Origin: Pyxidicoccus xibeiensis
Lineage (GTDB): Bacteria > Myxococcota > Myxococcia > Myxococcales > Myxococcaceae
Direction of reading: 5' to 3'
DNA length: 64,000 bases
NCBI RefSeq assembly: GCF_024198175.1
Contig: NZ_JAJVKV010000002.1
Coordinates: 620,001 to 684,000, forward strand
Part shown: positions 26,374-37,730 of the stretch, in pieces
How positions within the stretch are numbered: the first letter of the stretch is position 1
How the letters are laid out: each line of letters opens with the position of its first letter
Position numbers and translations under genes: made by a program
Notes under the pieces: generated by a model
Database searches by the model: none
Told to the model about the DNA's origin: nothing
What the model saw: the letters and a program-made list of their open reading frames with translations, nothing else

Positions 26374-27876
26374 TCACCGCATCCCGCGAGGACCACCACC
26401 ACCGGCGCCCGGCACGATTCCGCCGGTCGCCTGACGCATCCGCTCCGTGCTCCGCTGCTGCTGCTGCTGGAGCTGCGCCACGGAGATGAGCATCACCTGC
26501 TCACCCGGCTCCAGCCCGCTCACCACCTCCGAGCTCTCCCAGTCGCTCAGCCCGAGCACCACCCTCCGGGGCTCCGGCCCCTTCGCGCCCTGCACGAAGA
26601 CGATGGCTGGCCGCGTGTCTCCCGAGCCCTGCCGTCCCTCGCGCATGCCCCGGCCACCACGCCCCTCGCCACCGCCGGCTCCGCTCGCTGCTCCCGGAGC
26701 ATTTCCGCTCGCGGGCGCCACGTTGCCGCCCGCGCTCGCAGTCGTAGTCGCCCCCGGGCCCGCACCGGCCTCGGCTCCCACGACAGGCGTCGCAGCGCCC
26801 CCAGCCCCCGCCGCGGCCTCACCGCCCGCGCCCGTACCGGAGCCACCCCGACCCGCGCCCGCCGCCCCTGCGCCGCCGCCCGCCGGCCGCATCAACGCGC
26901 GCACCGCATCTTCCGAGACACCCACCGCGACCGCGGCGGACCGTGCGTCCCTCAGCCCCACGACGGCCGCATTCGGCACGGTGATGGCGTCACGCCGCCG
27001 GGAGATTTCGATGGACACCTCCGCGTTCATCCCCGGGCGCAGCAGCCCTTCCGGGTTCTCCAGCCTCACGAGCACCGGGAAGAGGGTGACGTTCTGCTCC
27101 ACGAGGGCCTGTGGCTCCACCTTCACCACGTCCCCCATGAAGGTCCGGCCCGGGTAGGCCTCCATCGTCACGCGCGCCTTCTGGCCGGGCTTGATCTGCC
27201 CCACGTCCGTCTCGTCCACCTTCGCGCGCACCTGCATCACCGACAGGTCCGCCATCTTGAAGAGCGTGCTGCCTCCGGACACGTTCGACGTCGCCGAGGC
27301 GATGATGAGCCCGGGCTGAATCTGCCGCTCCAGCAGGGTGCCGGCGATCGGCGCGCGGATGGTGACGTCCCGGCTGCGCTCCTTCGCGAGCTGCAGGTTC
27401 GTCTCCGCCCGCACCTTGGCCGCCCGCGCGGTGGCGGAGGCGTCCACGGCCGTCTCGTACTCCTGCTGCGTGACGTAGCCGGACTTGCGCAGCTCCTCCA
27501 GCCGCTGCCGCTGGGACTCCGTGGTGTTCAGCCGCACCCGCGCGGACTCCACGTCCGCCTGCGCCTGGGCCAGCGCGTTCTGCACGTCGCGCGGGTCGAT
27601 CTCCGCCAGCAGGGCGTCCTTCTCCACCTTGTCCCCGGTGTCGAAGTGCACGCGCAGCACCTCACCCGAGGCCTTGGACTTCACCTCGACCACGCGCAGG
27701 GGCTCCACCAGGCCGGCGGACTCCGCCACCAGCTCCATGTCCCGGCGCTCCACCACCGCCACCGCGGCCGACCGCTCCTGCGCGGCCGGCTCGCTGCCTC
27801 GCGTGGTGGTGTACACCCCCGCGCCCAGCGCCAGGGCCGCGGCACCTGCAATCACCCACTTCTTCGACTTGCTCAC
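26374..27876 (-). CDS. MacA/HlyD-like periplasmic adaptor with Gly/Ala-rich insertion
   Basis: The membrane fusion protein that joins the inner-membrane transporter to TolC, 500 residues. An N-terminal signal anchor (about 6-25) precedes a split lipoyl domain (VEVKSKASGEVLRVHFDTGD and IRAPIAGTLLERQIQPG), an alpha-helical hairpin at about 95-165 and the beta-barrel domain (VRAKVDETDVGQIKPGQKA). The C-terminal membrane-proximal domain is interrupted at about 330-420 by ~90 residues almost wholly of Gly, Ala, Pro, Thr and Ser (GGGAGAAGAGRGGSGTGAGG), which is not typical. The domain resumes with AIVFVQGAKGPEPRRVVLGL, and a five-Gln run lies near the end, encoded by a CTG repeat at 26455-26469. 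The GTG start has GGAGG five bases upstream. Confidence 0.92.
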   Translation of the reverse strand: MSKSKKWVIAGAAALALGAGVYTTTRGSEPAAQERSAAVAVVERRDMELVAESAGLVEPLRVVEVKSKASGEVLRVHFDTGDKVEKDALLAEIDPRDVQNALAQAQADVESARVRLNTTESQRQRLEELRKSGYVTQQEYETAVDASATARAAKVRAETNLQLAKERSRDVTIRAPIAGTLLERQIQPGLIIASATSNVSGGSTLFKMADLSVMQVRAKVDETDVGQIKPGQKARVTMEAYPGRTFMGDVVKVEPQALVEQNVTLFPVLVRLENPEGLLRPGMNAEVSIEISRRRDAITVPNAAVVGLRDARSAAVAVGVSEDAVRALMRPAGGGAGAAGAGRGGSGTGAGGEAAAGAGGAATPVVGAEAGAGPGATTTASAGGNVAPASGNAPGAASGAGGGEGRGGRGMREGRQGSGDTRPAIVFVQGAKGPEPRRVVLGLSDWESSEVVSGLEPGEQVMLISVAQLQQQQQRSTERMRQATGGIVPGAGGGGPRGMR

Positions 27877-27922
27877 GACGTCCTCCAGAGTCCATGTCGC
27901 CGCGCGCGGAGCGCGGACCGGT

Positions 27923-28675
27923 TCAGTCCCGCTTCCGCTCGTCCCGCTCGATGACGCCGTCCTTCAGGAACAACACCCGCTGGGCATGCGCCGCGATGTC
28001 CGACTCGTGCGTGACCAGCATCAACGTCTGGCCCTGGGCGTGCAACTCGCCGAAGAGGGCCATGATCTCCTCACCCGTCTTGCTGTCGAGCGCGCCCGTG
28101 GGCTCGTCCGCCAGCAGCAGCGCCGGCTGCGTCACCAGCGCGCGCGCAATCGCCACGCGCTGGCGCTGACCGCCGGACAGCTCGTTCGGCCGGTGGTCCT
28201 TGCGCTCGCCCAGGCCCACCTTCTCCAGCATCGCCGCCGCGCGCTCGCGCCGTTCCTTCTTGGCCACCCGCGCGTAGATGAGCGGCAGCGCCACGTTGTC
28301 CAGCGCGGACGCGCGGGGCAGCAGGTTGAAGCTCTGGAACACGAAGCCCAGCTCCCGGTTCCGGATGCGGGCCAGCGCGTCCTCGCTCATGCCCGCCACC
28401 GGCTGGCCGTTGAGCCAGTACTGCCCGCCGCTGGGCACGTCCAGGCAGCCGATGAGGTTCATGAAGGTGGACTTGCCGGAGCCGGACGGGCCCATCACCG
28501 CCACGTACTCGTTGCGGCGGATGGTCAGGTCCACGCCTCGCAGCGCGCGCACCACCTCCGAGCCCATCTTGTAGTCCTTGCGCAGCCCCTCGACGCGGAT
28601 GACCACGTCCGAGATGTCGCGCGCGCTGCCCGGGCCCTGGGCCGCGGCCGTCCGCGGAGTAGGGGACGTGCTCAT
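27923..28675 (-). CDS. MacB-like ABC transporter ATPase
   Basis: The stand-alone nucleotide-binding subunit, 250 residues. Walker A is GPSGSGKST at 62-70, the Q-loop region [12 protein letters not shown] lies near 113, the signature [15 protein letters not shown] near 165 and Walker B plus D-loop [13 protein letters not shown] near 185, followed by the switch His in LMLVTHE. It belongs to the LolD/MacB subgroup that partners FtsX-type permeases. The ATG overlaps the stop of the tolC-like gene (ATGA), and the adaptor gene begins 46 bp downstream, so the four genes form one operon. The N-terminal ~20 residues are a Pro/Ala-rich tail outside the domain. Confidence 0.94.
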   Translation of the reverse strand: MSTSPTPRTAAAQGPGSARDISDVVIRVEGLRKDYKMGSEVVRALRGVDLTIRRNEYVAVMGPSGSGKSTFMNLIGCLDVPSGGQYWLNGQPVAGMSEDALARIRNRELGFVFQSFNLLPRASALDNVALPLIYARVAKKERRERAAAMLEKVGLGERKDHRPNELSGGQRQRVAIARALVTQPALLLADEPTGALDSKTGEEIMALFGELHAQGQTLMLVTHESDIAAHAQRVLFLKDGVIERDERKRD

Positions 28676-30063
28676 AACGACCTCCCAGCGAGCGCAGACA
28701 GCTCGGCGCGGGCAATCCGGTAGTCGAAGCGGGACGACACCAGGTTGGTCTCCGCGGTGACGACGTTCTCCTGCGACGTCAGCAGCTCGAGGATGGTGGT
28801 GGCGCCCAGGCGGTAGCGCTCCTCCTGGACCTTGAGGTCCTCGCGCGCCACCTGGACGGACTGCTCGGCCAGGGTGATGCGCTCCTCCGCGAGCCGGAGC
28901 TGGCCCAGCGACTGGCCCACGCCCGACTGCACCGAGCGTCGCGTGTCCGCCAGCTGCGTCTGCGACACCGACGCCGCGGTCCTCGCGCGCACCACGCGCT
29001 CCTCGCGGAGGAAGCCGTCGAAGATGGGGTAGGAGAGGCCCAGGCGCACCGACCAGCTCGTCCTGCCGCCGGTGACGGCCAGGTCCTGGTTGAACCAGTC
29101 ATAGCCCGCGGACAGCTGCACCGTGGGCAGGTAGTTCGACTTCGCCACCCCCACGCCCGCCTCGTTGGCGCGCAGGTTCGCCTCCGCCGCGAGCACCGAG
29201 GGGGCCCGCGCGACAATCTCCGTCACCAGCGCCTCCTCGGTGAGCGCCAGCGGCTTCAGCGCCGAGTCGTCCACGGGCTTCGCGTCCACCGGCCCGTCCT
29301 CGCCGATGAGCCGGCCCAGCGCCAGCGACGCGGTGGAGCGCTGGGTCTGCGCGGTGAGCAGGGACTCGCGCGCCGTGGTCAGGTCCAGCTGCGCGCGCAG
29401 CACGTCCGAGCGCGTCGCCGAGCCCACCGCCAGCCGCCGCTCCGCCGCCTCCGCGTTCTGCTTCGCCCGCTCGATGCGGGAGCGGGCCACGTCCTCGAGC
29501 CCCGCCGCGCGCAGCACCTCATAGAACGAGCGCTCCACGTCGAACACCGCGGTGGATTGCTGCGCGGTGAGCTGCGCCTCCGCCGCGTTCGACTGCGCCC
29601 GCGTCTGCTTGCGCGTCGCGCTCCGCTGCCCGCCCGTGAAGACGTCCCACCCGGCGGACAGGCCCGCGCTGTACGTGTCACTGGAGCCCGACGACACCGC
29701 GCCCGTCTCCGGATCCACCCGCTCGCTGCTCGCCAGCGAGCCGCTCGCGTTGGCCGACAGGGTCGGCAGGTACGCACCGAAGGCGCTGCGCTCGGCCGCC
29801 TCGGACGTCGTCACCGTGCCGGCGGCCTGCGCCACCTGGGGGTTCGTCTTCAGGGCCCGGGCGATGGCCTCCTCCAGGCTCACACTCGGCACCGCGCGCA
29901 TCGCCCGGAGCTCCGCCGGGGGCACCGGGGGCTGCTCGGCCGGGCGCTCGGGCGTCTGGGCCAGGCCCATACCCGGCGCGGCCACCAGCCCGAGGAAGCC
30001 CAGGGCCAGGGCCGACATCCGCTGCGGTCGCCTCTTGAACCACGCTCTCTGGGACGTCTTCAT
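28672..30063 (-). CDS. TolC-family outer membrane efflux protein
   Basis: The outer-membrane channel of the exporter, 463 residues from the ATG at 30063. That start gives a basic n-region ([15 protein letters not shown]), a hydrophobic core and a cleavage site near [10 protein letters not shown]. Two OEP repeats are visible: the first begins with [20 protein letters not shown] and includes [13 protein letters not shown], the second has [20 protein letters not shown] and the conserved SYPIFDGF. It is promoter-proximal in the operon and overlaps the ATPase gene by ATGA. The start is uncertain: a sigma-54-like promoter at 30076-30092 would leave almost no leader before 30063, so the in-frame ATG at 30018 is an alternative, though its signal peptide would lack basic residues. 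Confidence 0.92.
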   Translation of the reverse strand: MKTSQRAWFKRRPQRMSALALGFLGLVAAPGMGLAQTPERPAEQPPVPPAELRAMRAVPSVSLEEAIARALKTNPQVAQAAGTVTTSEAAERSAFGAYLPTLSANASGSLASSERVDPETGAVSSGSSDTYSAGLSAGWDVFTGGQRSATRKQTRAQSNAAEAQLTAQQSTAVFDVERSFYEVLRAAGLEDVARSRIERAKQNAEAAERRLAVGSATRSDVLRAQLDLTTARESLLTAQTQRSTASLALGRLIGEDGPVDAKPVDDSALKPLALTEEALVTEIVARAPSVLAAEANLRANEAGVGVAKSNYLPTVQLSAGYDWFNQDLAVTGGRTSWSVRLGLSYPIFDGFLREERVVRARTAASVSQTQLADTRRSVQSGVGQSLGQLRLAEERITLAEQSVQVAREDLKVQEERYRLGATTILELLTSQENVVTAETNLVSSRFDYRIARAELSALAGRSL

Positions 30064-30075
30064 GGGAGGGCTCGA

Positions 30076-30092
30076 TTGCATGCGCCTTGCCA
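30076..30092 (-). promoter_or_regulatory. Sigma-54-like promoter candidate for the efflux operon
   Basis: On the minus strand TGGCAAGGCGCATGCAA has the invariant GG and GC of a -24/-12 promoter at the required 10-base spacing (GG at 30091-30090, GC at 30079-30078). It lies just upstream of the tolC-like gene. The neighbouring operon encodes a sigma-54-type activator, which supports the call. The transcript would start near 30066. Confidence 0.45.
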
Positions 30093-30133
30093 GCGTCCAA
30101 CCCCCTGGAACCCGTGGGAAAAGTGCCGGCACC

Positions 30134-30181
30134 GCTGCGGGAACCGCAGCCCGGGTGCGGATTCCGCATGCGAGGTCCGCA
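30134..30181. promoter_or_regulatory. Array of three 13-bp palindromes, probable response-regulator enhancer
   Basis: Three sites match TGCGG-N3-CCGCA: 30136-30148 (TGCGGGAACCGCA, extended to perfect 7-bp arms at 30134-30150), 30156-30168 (TGCGGATTCCGCA) and 30169-30181 (TGCGAGGTCCGCA, one mismatch). The first two centres are exactly 20 bp apart, about two helical turns. They lie about 65-115 bp upstream of both candidate sigma-54 transcription starts, a normal enhancer distance. The activator encoded at 31828 is the obvious candidate ligand. Confidence 0.6.
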
Positions 30182-30245
30182 TCCACCAGGCCCGGGGTGC
30201 CGACTTCGCGCGCTCCCTAGAGGAGAACGAGGCCTTCGCGGCGTG

Positions 30246-30262
30246 TGGGCCTCCTGCTTGCA
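30246..30262 (+). promoter_or_regulatory. Weaker sigma-54-like promoter candidate toward the kinase gene
   Basis: TGGGCCTCCTGCTTGCA contains GG (30248-30249), ten bases, then GC (30260-30261) with a perfect TTGCA -12 element, but the -24 element departs from TGGCAC. It points toward the histidine kinase gene and would give a start near 30273, leaving a leader of about 237 nt that contains the second palindrome pair. Confidence 0.3.
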
Positions 30263-30426
30263 CTGCAACAGCGTGGAAGGCGGGTGCGCGGAGCAGGCGC
30301 GCCCGCCTGTCCTCCCTGCCGGCGGCCTCCGGTCGCCCTCCACCCCCAGGAGCGATGCCCATGACATCCAGGAAGCCTGAGCGCGCCGAGCGGCCCCAGG
30401 CGGCACCAGGTCCGGTGGGAAGTGAG

Positions 30427-30459
30427 TGCGGATTCCGCACTCCGCATGCAGAGTTCGCA
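30427..30459. promoter_or_regulatory. Second pair of 13-bp palindromes before the kinase gene
   Basis: TGCGGATTCCGCA at 30427-30439 is identical to the site at 30156-30168. TGCAGAGTTCGCA at 30447-30459 is a degenerate copy, again with centres 20 bp apart. The pair lies 51-83 bp upstream of the kinase ATG at 30510. Autoregulation of the two-component genes is the likely role. Confidence 0.5.
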
Positions 30460-30509
30460 ACATGCAGGAAGACGCCATGCAGTGGGAGTCACCGGGCCGG
30501 AGGTCGGCG

Positions 30510-31823
<1,314 letters not shown>

Positions 31824-31827
31824 AGCC

Positions 31828-33180
<1,353 letters not shown>

Positions 33181-33187
33181 CGCGACG

Positions 33188-33778
33188 TCACGGAGGGCCG
33201 TAGCCCTGCACGCGCGAGTTCAGCTCCACCGCCGTGGCGTAGATCTGCGCCCACGCGCGGAACTTGATGCGGCTGCCCAGGCTCTTCTGGTCGTTGGCGT
33301 AGTCGAACAGGTCCGTGCGGAACTGGGCGTCGGCCGCCTTGCGCGCCTCGGGCCCGAGCGGCGTGCCCTTCTTCGCGTAGTAGCGGAGCAGGTCGTAGCC
33401 GTAGTCGTGCGTCTTGGCCGCGGGGTCGAACTCCTTGTCCGGCCCCACCTTCCCGGGCGCCGAGGCGGAGCCGTGCGGGTCCTGCATCCGCTGGCCATGC
33501 TTCGTCTGGATGGCGTAGGGCTTGTAGCCCATGACCTTCTCGAAGTCGGCCGGGGGCGGGCGGGCACCGGTGAGGTACTCCCGCATCAGCTTGCCGTGGT
33601 CTCCCGCCGGCGCGGCGCCGACCTTCGCCGTACGCTGCGTGGCGGTGGTGGTCCCGGTGAACGTGTCCTTCTGGTGGGCACGCGTCTTGGCGACGGTGTT
33701 GGACGTCTCCGCGGCGGATGTCTCGGAAGTGGAGTTGACCGGGCGGCGGGCAGAGACTGGGGGCGAGCGGACGATCAT
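33188..33778 (-). CDS. Phospholipase-A2-like protein
   Basis: A 196-residue protein with a Ser/Thr/Ala-rich, probably disordered first ~55 residues and no classical signal peptide. The C-terminal half contains FDPAAKTHDYGYDLL at 117-130 and ADAQFRTDLFDYAND at 149-163. This His-Asp pair (His124/Asp125), followed by Gly-Tyr and then D-x-x-F-x-x-D-L, matches the catalytic helix pair of prokaryotic and parvovirus VP1-type phospholipase A2 domains. The usual cysteines are absent, as in the parvoviral type. Membrane hydrolysis or an effector role would follow if the assignment is right. It is convergent with the response regulator gene, whose stop is 7 bp away. No partner gene is obvious. Confidence 0.6.
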   Translation of the reverse strand: MIVRSPPVSARRPVNSTSETSAAETSNTVAKTRAHQKDTFTGTTTATQRTAKVGAAPAGDHGKLMREYLTGARPPPADFEKVMGYKPYAIQTKHGQRMQDPHGSASAPGKVGPDKEFDPAAKTHDYGYDLLRYYAKKGTPLGPEARKAADAQFRTDLFDYANDQKSLGSRIKFRAWAQIYATAVELNSRVQGYGPP

Positions 33779-33876
33779 GGGAACCTGGGGGAAGGCTTTC
33801 TCTCAGGTTGTCGGAGTTTGTAGTGCGAGAGTTGCTTACCTGTGACTGACGCGCCGCGTGGTGCGAGGAGACCTGA

Positions 33877-34341
33877 GTGGGAACGGACCTTTATCGCGAC
33901 GGGATGGCCCGGCTGGAAGCGGGAGACGTGGGGGAGGGGCGGCGGCTGCTGGAAGAAGCGCTCCGGAATTCCCCAGGGGATGCGAAGGCGATGTACGGGC
34001 TGGCGCTCGCGCTGGACCTGGCGGGAGAGCGCGTCCGGGCGCTGGAGCTGCTGGAGCTGGCGAATGCCCGCGCGCCGGCCGAGCCGGAGCCCGCGTGTGA
34101 TCTGGCCATGTCACTGCTGGAGCGGGGCGAGGACGCACGGGCGGAGCAGGTGCTGACGCCGGTGCTGGCCGCTCAGCCGGACAAGGCGCGCAGCAACCTC
34201 TACATGGCCCTGGCCCTGGCGAAGACGGACCCGGCCCGGGCGCGAACCCATGTGGCGAAGGTGCTGAAGGCCTCGGACCCGGACCTGCGGCGGCAGGCGG
34301 AGGCCCTGGACCGGGTGCTGGCCGAGCACGCGCCGGCCTGA
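33877..34341 (+). CDS. Small TPR-repeat protein
   Basis: A 154-residue, all-helical protein built of about four tetratricopeptide repeats. Clear units are YRDGMARLEAGDVGEGRRLL, DAKAMYGLALALDLAGERVR, PEPACDLAMSLLERGEDARA and DKARSNLYMALALAKTDPAR, with the small-residue pattern of TPR helices. It has no signal peptide or membrane segment, so it is probably a cytoplasmic scaffold; no partner can be named. The GTG start at 33877 has GAGGAG eight bases upstream. It is transcribed alone, with a terminator-like hairpin 22 bp after the stop. Confidence 0.85.
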   Translation: MGTDLYRDGMARLEAGDVGEGRRLLEEALRNSPGDAKAMYGLALALDLAGERVRALELLELANARAPAEPEPACDLAMSLLERGEDARAEQVLTPVLAAQPDKARSNLYMALALAKTDPARARTHVAKVLKASDPDLRRQAEALDRVLAEHAPA

Positions 34342-34363
34342 GCCGGACGTGTACGAAAGACGA

Positions 34364-34392
34364 CGGGCGGCCTCCCAGGAGGAAGCCGCCCG
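34364..34392. terminator. Bidirectional hairpin terminator
   Basis: A 12-bp inverted repeat with a single mismatch (CGGGCGGCCTCC / GGAAGCCGCCCG) and a 5-base loop lies between the convergent TPR and M4 protease genes, 34 bp beyond the protease stop. There is no T-tract. Confidence 0.65.
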
Positions 34393-34426
34393 CCGGACTT
34401 CAGCCTTCAGTGACGACGGCCCGTGA

Positions 34427-36655
34427 CTACGGCCGCGTGTAGTTGATGGTCAGGTTGTAGGACGCCGTGCCCGAGCCGCCGCCGCGCACCATGACGTGGG
34501 CGGCCGTCTGGCCCGCCGGCACCGTCAGGCTGCACGTCTCCGAGGCACCCGAGGTGTTCGGCCGGCAGTCATAGGCGGTGGTCGTGGGCTGCGAGCCGAA
34601 GCGCACGTACAGGTTCGGGTTGCGCGTGCCCGTCATCACCACGCTGAACGTCGTGCCCGGCACCACGTTGTACGGGCCGAACCGGTCGTTCTCGTTGCGC
34701 GCCACGGTGCCGGTGGCCGTCTCCGTCACCGGAGTGCCGCCGCCACCGCCCGTGCCCGTGTGCGTGCCCGTGAGGGACATGCCCGAGTACGCGCTGTAGC
34801 CATTCACCATGACGTACCAGGTGCCGGCCGCCGGGTTGTTGAAGGTGCACGTCTCCGCGTTGCCACTGGTGTACGGACGGCAGTCGTAGGTGCTGCTGTT
34901 CGGCGCGGAGCCGAAGCGCACGTACAGGTCCGCGTCACCCGTGCCACCGGACGTCTCGAACTTCAGGCTGGTCTGCCCGGCGGGCACCTCGAGCGTGTAG
35001 TACTTCTTGTTGCCCGAGCTGCCGGACAGGCCCGTCACCGGCACGCCGTTGGTCAGCGGCGTCGTCACCGGCGGCGGAGGCGGCACGCCCACGGCGAGCC
35101 ACGCGTCCGTCACGGCCTGCACCGTGGCCGCGTCGTAGCCGAGCGCCTGCGCGGCCTGGATGGTGTACGTCTTCGCCTGCTCGAACGTGGTGCTCGCGGT
35201 GAACAGGTCCGTGTTGGCCTTGTAGAAGATGCGCGCGGCCTTCTCGGGGCCGATGGCCGCCACGTTGATGCTCGTCTTGCCGCGCGGGTGCGTGCCACCC
35301 GTGGAGAGCAGCGCGAACACCAGGTTGCTGATGCCGGAGCTGTAGTGCACGTCCACGCCGGACGAGTAGTCGCCGTAGAAGTCCAGCGACACGTCATCCG
35401 CGGCCGGGTCGGCCATGTAGCGCAGGGCGTCGCCCGTGACACCCGGCGTCCAGACGTCCTCGCCAATCTTGAAGACGTCCGCGTCGGTGGCCCAGCCGCG
35501 CTGCCAGCTCTCGCACACGCCGGCGAAGATGTCGGACATGGACTCGTTGAGGCCGCCGGACTCACCCGAGTAGATGAGGTCCGACTCGGTGTCCGTCACC
35601 GCGTGGGTCAGCTCGTGGACCGTGACGTCCAGGTCCTTGCCCAGCTCGATGGAGTCCACGCCGTTGCCGTCGCCGTACACCATCTGCGTGCCGTCCCAGT
35701 AGGCGTTCACGTAGTTGGTGCTGTAGTGCACGGTGCTGATGAGCGCGGCGCCCGCGTTGTCGTACGAGTCACGACCGAAGAGCGTGTTGTAGCAGTTGTA
35801 CGTCACGCCCAGCTGGTCGTAGTTCATGTCGATGTGCGCGTCACCCGTGGCGGCCTGGCCCTCGCTGCGGCGCAGGGTGCCCGGGGTGGACGTGCCGTTG
35901 TTCGCGCTGTGCACGCGGCGGTTGAGCGCCGAGTGGAGCTGCGGGTGGAGCGCCAGCACGCCACCGCGCTGCGCGTCGACGTAGACCAGGTCGTCGGCGG
36001 GCATGCCGTTGCGCTCACCCAGCGTGCGGACCTGCCAGGCCAGGCGGGGCTCATCGGAGCCCTCGGGGTAGATGTAGACCAGGGTGGCGGGGCCGCTGGC
36101 GGAGGCGCGGCTCGCGGTGGAGCCGAGCTCGGCCGCCTTCAGCGCGACTTCGGAGGCCACCGTCGGCTTCGTGGCCGAGGGCCTGGCGCCGCGCGCGGAG
36201 CCGTTGGCCGCGTAGATGAAGCCTTCCTCGTCCGCGTGGATGACGAGCTCGGCGCCCACCACGGGCAGGCCGTTCATCAGCTGGCGGAAGCGCAGGTGCT
36301 TGTGGCCCTCGGCGTCCACGGAGGCGCGCCGGAAGACCAGGTCGTCGTTGCGCAGGCGGAAGGCCGAGGCAATCTCACCCAGCGCCTCACGCGCCTCGCC
36401 CCCCGCGTCCGAGCGCGCCCGCTGCGCGGACAGGTCGGACAGCCGGCCCAGGTCTCCCTGGATGAAGTAGGGCACCTCTCCCTTGCGGCCGAGCACCTCG
36501 GCTCCGGGCAGCCGGGCCAGCGCGGCCTGGATGTCCGCGTCCTTCGCCGCTCCCTGCGCCGGCTCCGTCTCCTGCTGCACCGAGCCACACGCCACGAGTC
36601 CGGCGCCAACCCACGCCGCACAGAACGACCTCAAGAATCGATTGCTCAAGCGCAC
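34427..36655 (-). CDS. Secreted M4 (thermolysin-like) metalloprotease with two PPC domains
   Basis: A 742-residue exported zinc protease. From the GTG at 36655, FCAAWVGAGLVACGS is a lipoprotein-like signal. An FTP/PepSY propeptide covers about 40-210 and acts as intramolecular chaperone. The catalytic domain (about 240-510) has TVHELTHAVTD near 345 (HExxH) and GGLNESMSDIF near 375, whose Glu is the third zinc ligand, and DVHYSSGISNLVF with the substrate-stabilising His. Two PPC beta-sandwiches follow at about 530-620 and 640-740, both with a LYVRFGS core. Extracellular protein digestion is the expected role. The unusually A/T-rich 160 bp upstream (36656-36812) probably hold its promoter, though no consensus is convincing. 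Confidence 0.93.
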   Translation of the reverse strand: MRLSNRFLRSFCAAWVGAGLVACGSVQQETEPAQGAAKDADIQAALARLPGAEVLGRKGEVPYFIQGDLGRLSDLSAQRARSDAGGEAREALGEIASAFRLRNDDLVFRRASVDAEGHKHLRFRQLMNGLPVVGAELVIHADEEGFIYAANGSARGARPSATKPTVASEVALKAAELGSTASRASASGPATLVYIYPEGSDEPRLAWQVRTLGERNGMPADDLVYVDAQRGGVLALHPQLHSALNRRVHSANNGTSTPGTLRRSEGQAATGDAHIDMNYDQLGVTYNCYNTLFGRDSYDNAGAALISTVHYSTNYVNAYWDGTQMVYGDGNGVDSIELGKDLDVTVHELTHAVTDTESDLIYSGESGGLNESMSDIFAGVCESWQRGWATDADVFKIGEDVWTPGVTGDALRYMADPAADDVSLDFYGDYSSGVDVHYSSGISNLVFALLSTGGTHPRGKTSINVAAIGPEKAARIFYKANTDLFTASTTFEQAKTYTIQAAQALGYDAATVQAVTDAWLAVGVPPPPPVTTPLTNGVPVTGLSGSSGNKKYYTLEVPAGQTSLKFETSGGTGDADLYVRFGSAPNSSTYDCRPYTSGNAETCTFNNPAAGTWYVMVNGYSAYSGMSLTGTHTGTGGGGGTPVTETATGTVARNENDRFGPYNVVPGTTFSVVMTGTRNPNLYVRFGSQPTTTAYDCRPNTSGASETCSLTVPAGQTAAHVMVRGGGSGTASYNLTINYTRP

Positions 36656-36812
36656 GACCTTTCCGAAGAAGAGAGACTTTCATGACACATGAGTAATTCG
36701 GATTTCAAGCGGAAGTTATGTGTTCATTGATTTCTCTGCATTGCACCGAAATAGAGGTCTGTCTGTGTTTACTCGTAATACAGGTTTGAGACCCCGGGGC
36801 CGGAAGAGATGC

Positions 36813-36844
36813 GGTGGGCGACACCCCGCGAGGTGTCGCCCACC
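36813..36844 (-). terminator. Strong hairpin terminator of the ATP-grasp gene
   Basis: A perfect 13-bp inverted repeat (GGTGGGCGACACC / GGTGTCGCCCACC) with a 6-base loop lies 9 bp beyond the ATP-grasp stop on the minus strand. It is the most stable simple hairpin I noticed in the window, again without a T-tract. Confidence 0.7.
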
Positions 36845-36853
36845 CGGAGGGCG

Positions 36854-37621
36854 CTACCAGTGCATCGCCTCGATGGCGGCCACCATCTTCCCCACGTCGT
36901 AGGCGTAGAAGCCCGCCGAGTTGAGGTTGTTGATCTCCCCGACGTACAGCCCGCCGTCGTGCATGAAGACGTCCAGCGCGTAGGCGCGGGCCGGGCCCCA
37001 CCGGTCCGCCATGGCCTGCGCGAAGGTGTAGACCTCCGGCTCGACTTCGGCCGAGCCCACGACGCGGTCCCCGAGCTTGTAGCGCGTGCCGGTGACGACG
37101 CGGCCGTCGACGACGACCATGCGGTACTCGCGCTGGAGGTGCTTCGGCGCGCTGACCGCCACCCAGGTGTCCGGGGAGACGGTGGTGGCCTCCTCGAGCT
37201 TCAGGACGCTGTCGCGCCACGCCGCGAACTCCTCCCAGGTGGTGACCATGCCCGAGAACGACTTGTCGTCCAGGCACGGGCGGATGAAGAAGGGCCCGTC
37301 CCGCGGGGGAACGTCCGCGAAGCGGCAGACCTGGGCGCCTGCGTTCAGCAGGTGCTCGCCCAGGTGCTCGCGCCAGACGCGGAAGTCGAAGTTGTCGTTG
37401 ATGAACGAGCCCGGCACCCAGCCCCGCCGCACCGCATACCGGGCGAGGCTGAGCGAGCCCATGACGATGACGGGGCCGGAGACCTGGACCTCCGGCTGGA
37501 CGCCGCCGTCGAACGGGATGACCTTCACCAGCGTGTGGGGGATGCCACCGCGCTCGAGCGTCTGCATCAGCGTGTGGAAGCCCCGCTCGTTGAAGAGGTT
37601 GTCCTGGACGACCCAGTGCAT
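36854..37621 (-). CDS. ATP-grasp (DUF4343-like) protein
   Basis: A 255-residue cytoplasmic protein resembling the DUF4343 ATP-grasp family. The N-terminal part (MHWVVQDNLFNERGFHTLMQ, then VIVMGSLSLARYAVRRGWVPG) looks like a pre-ATP-grasp domain. PPRDGPFFIRPCLDDKSFSG has the central nucleotide-binding Lys/Arg region, AVSAPKHLQREYRMVVVDG the middle strands, and ALDVFMHDGGLYVGEINNLN the metal-binding Asp/Glu/Asn triad typical of ATP-grasp ligases. It probably forms an amide or thioester bond; the substrate is unknown. I start it at the ATG at 37621; an ATG at 37732 would add a Pro/Ala-rich tail and overlap the divergent gene's ATG. No biosynthetic partner lies next to it. Confidence 0.78.
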   Translation of the reverse strand: MHWVVQDNLFNERGFHTLMQTLERGGIPHTLVKVIPFDGGVQPEVQVSGPVIVMGSLSLARYAVRRGWVPGSFINDNFDFRVWREHLGEHLLNAGAQVCRFADVPPRDGPFFIRPCLDDKSFSGMVTTWEEFAAWRDSVLKLEEATTVSPDTWVAVSAPKHLQREYRMVVVDGRVVTGTRYKLGDRVVGSAEVEPEVYTFAQAMADRWGPARAYALDVFMHDGGLYVGEINNLNSAGFYAYDVGKMVAAIEAMHW

Positions 37622-37730
37622 GTGCCGAGCCTCGGTGGAAGGGTGGTCGCCCGGACGTGCCGGCGCCGGGGGTTCTGACGCTGGCGCCTTCCCATGGACC
37701 AGGGTGCCACGCCCCCTCCGTATGTGAGTC

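Noticed and set aside
26455..26469. Five CTG triplets as a microsatellite.
   Set aside because: They simply encode a five-Gln run near the adaptor C-terminus, and no flanking repeat unit is seen.
30060..30440. Open frames in both directions across the divergent regulatory region as small genes.
   Set aside because: They have no ribosome sites or homology, and they overlap the palindromes and promoter elements. The codon pattern is that of random GC-rich DNA.
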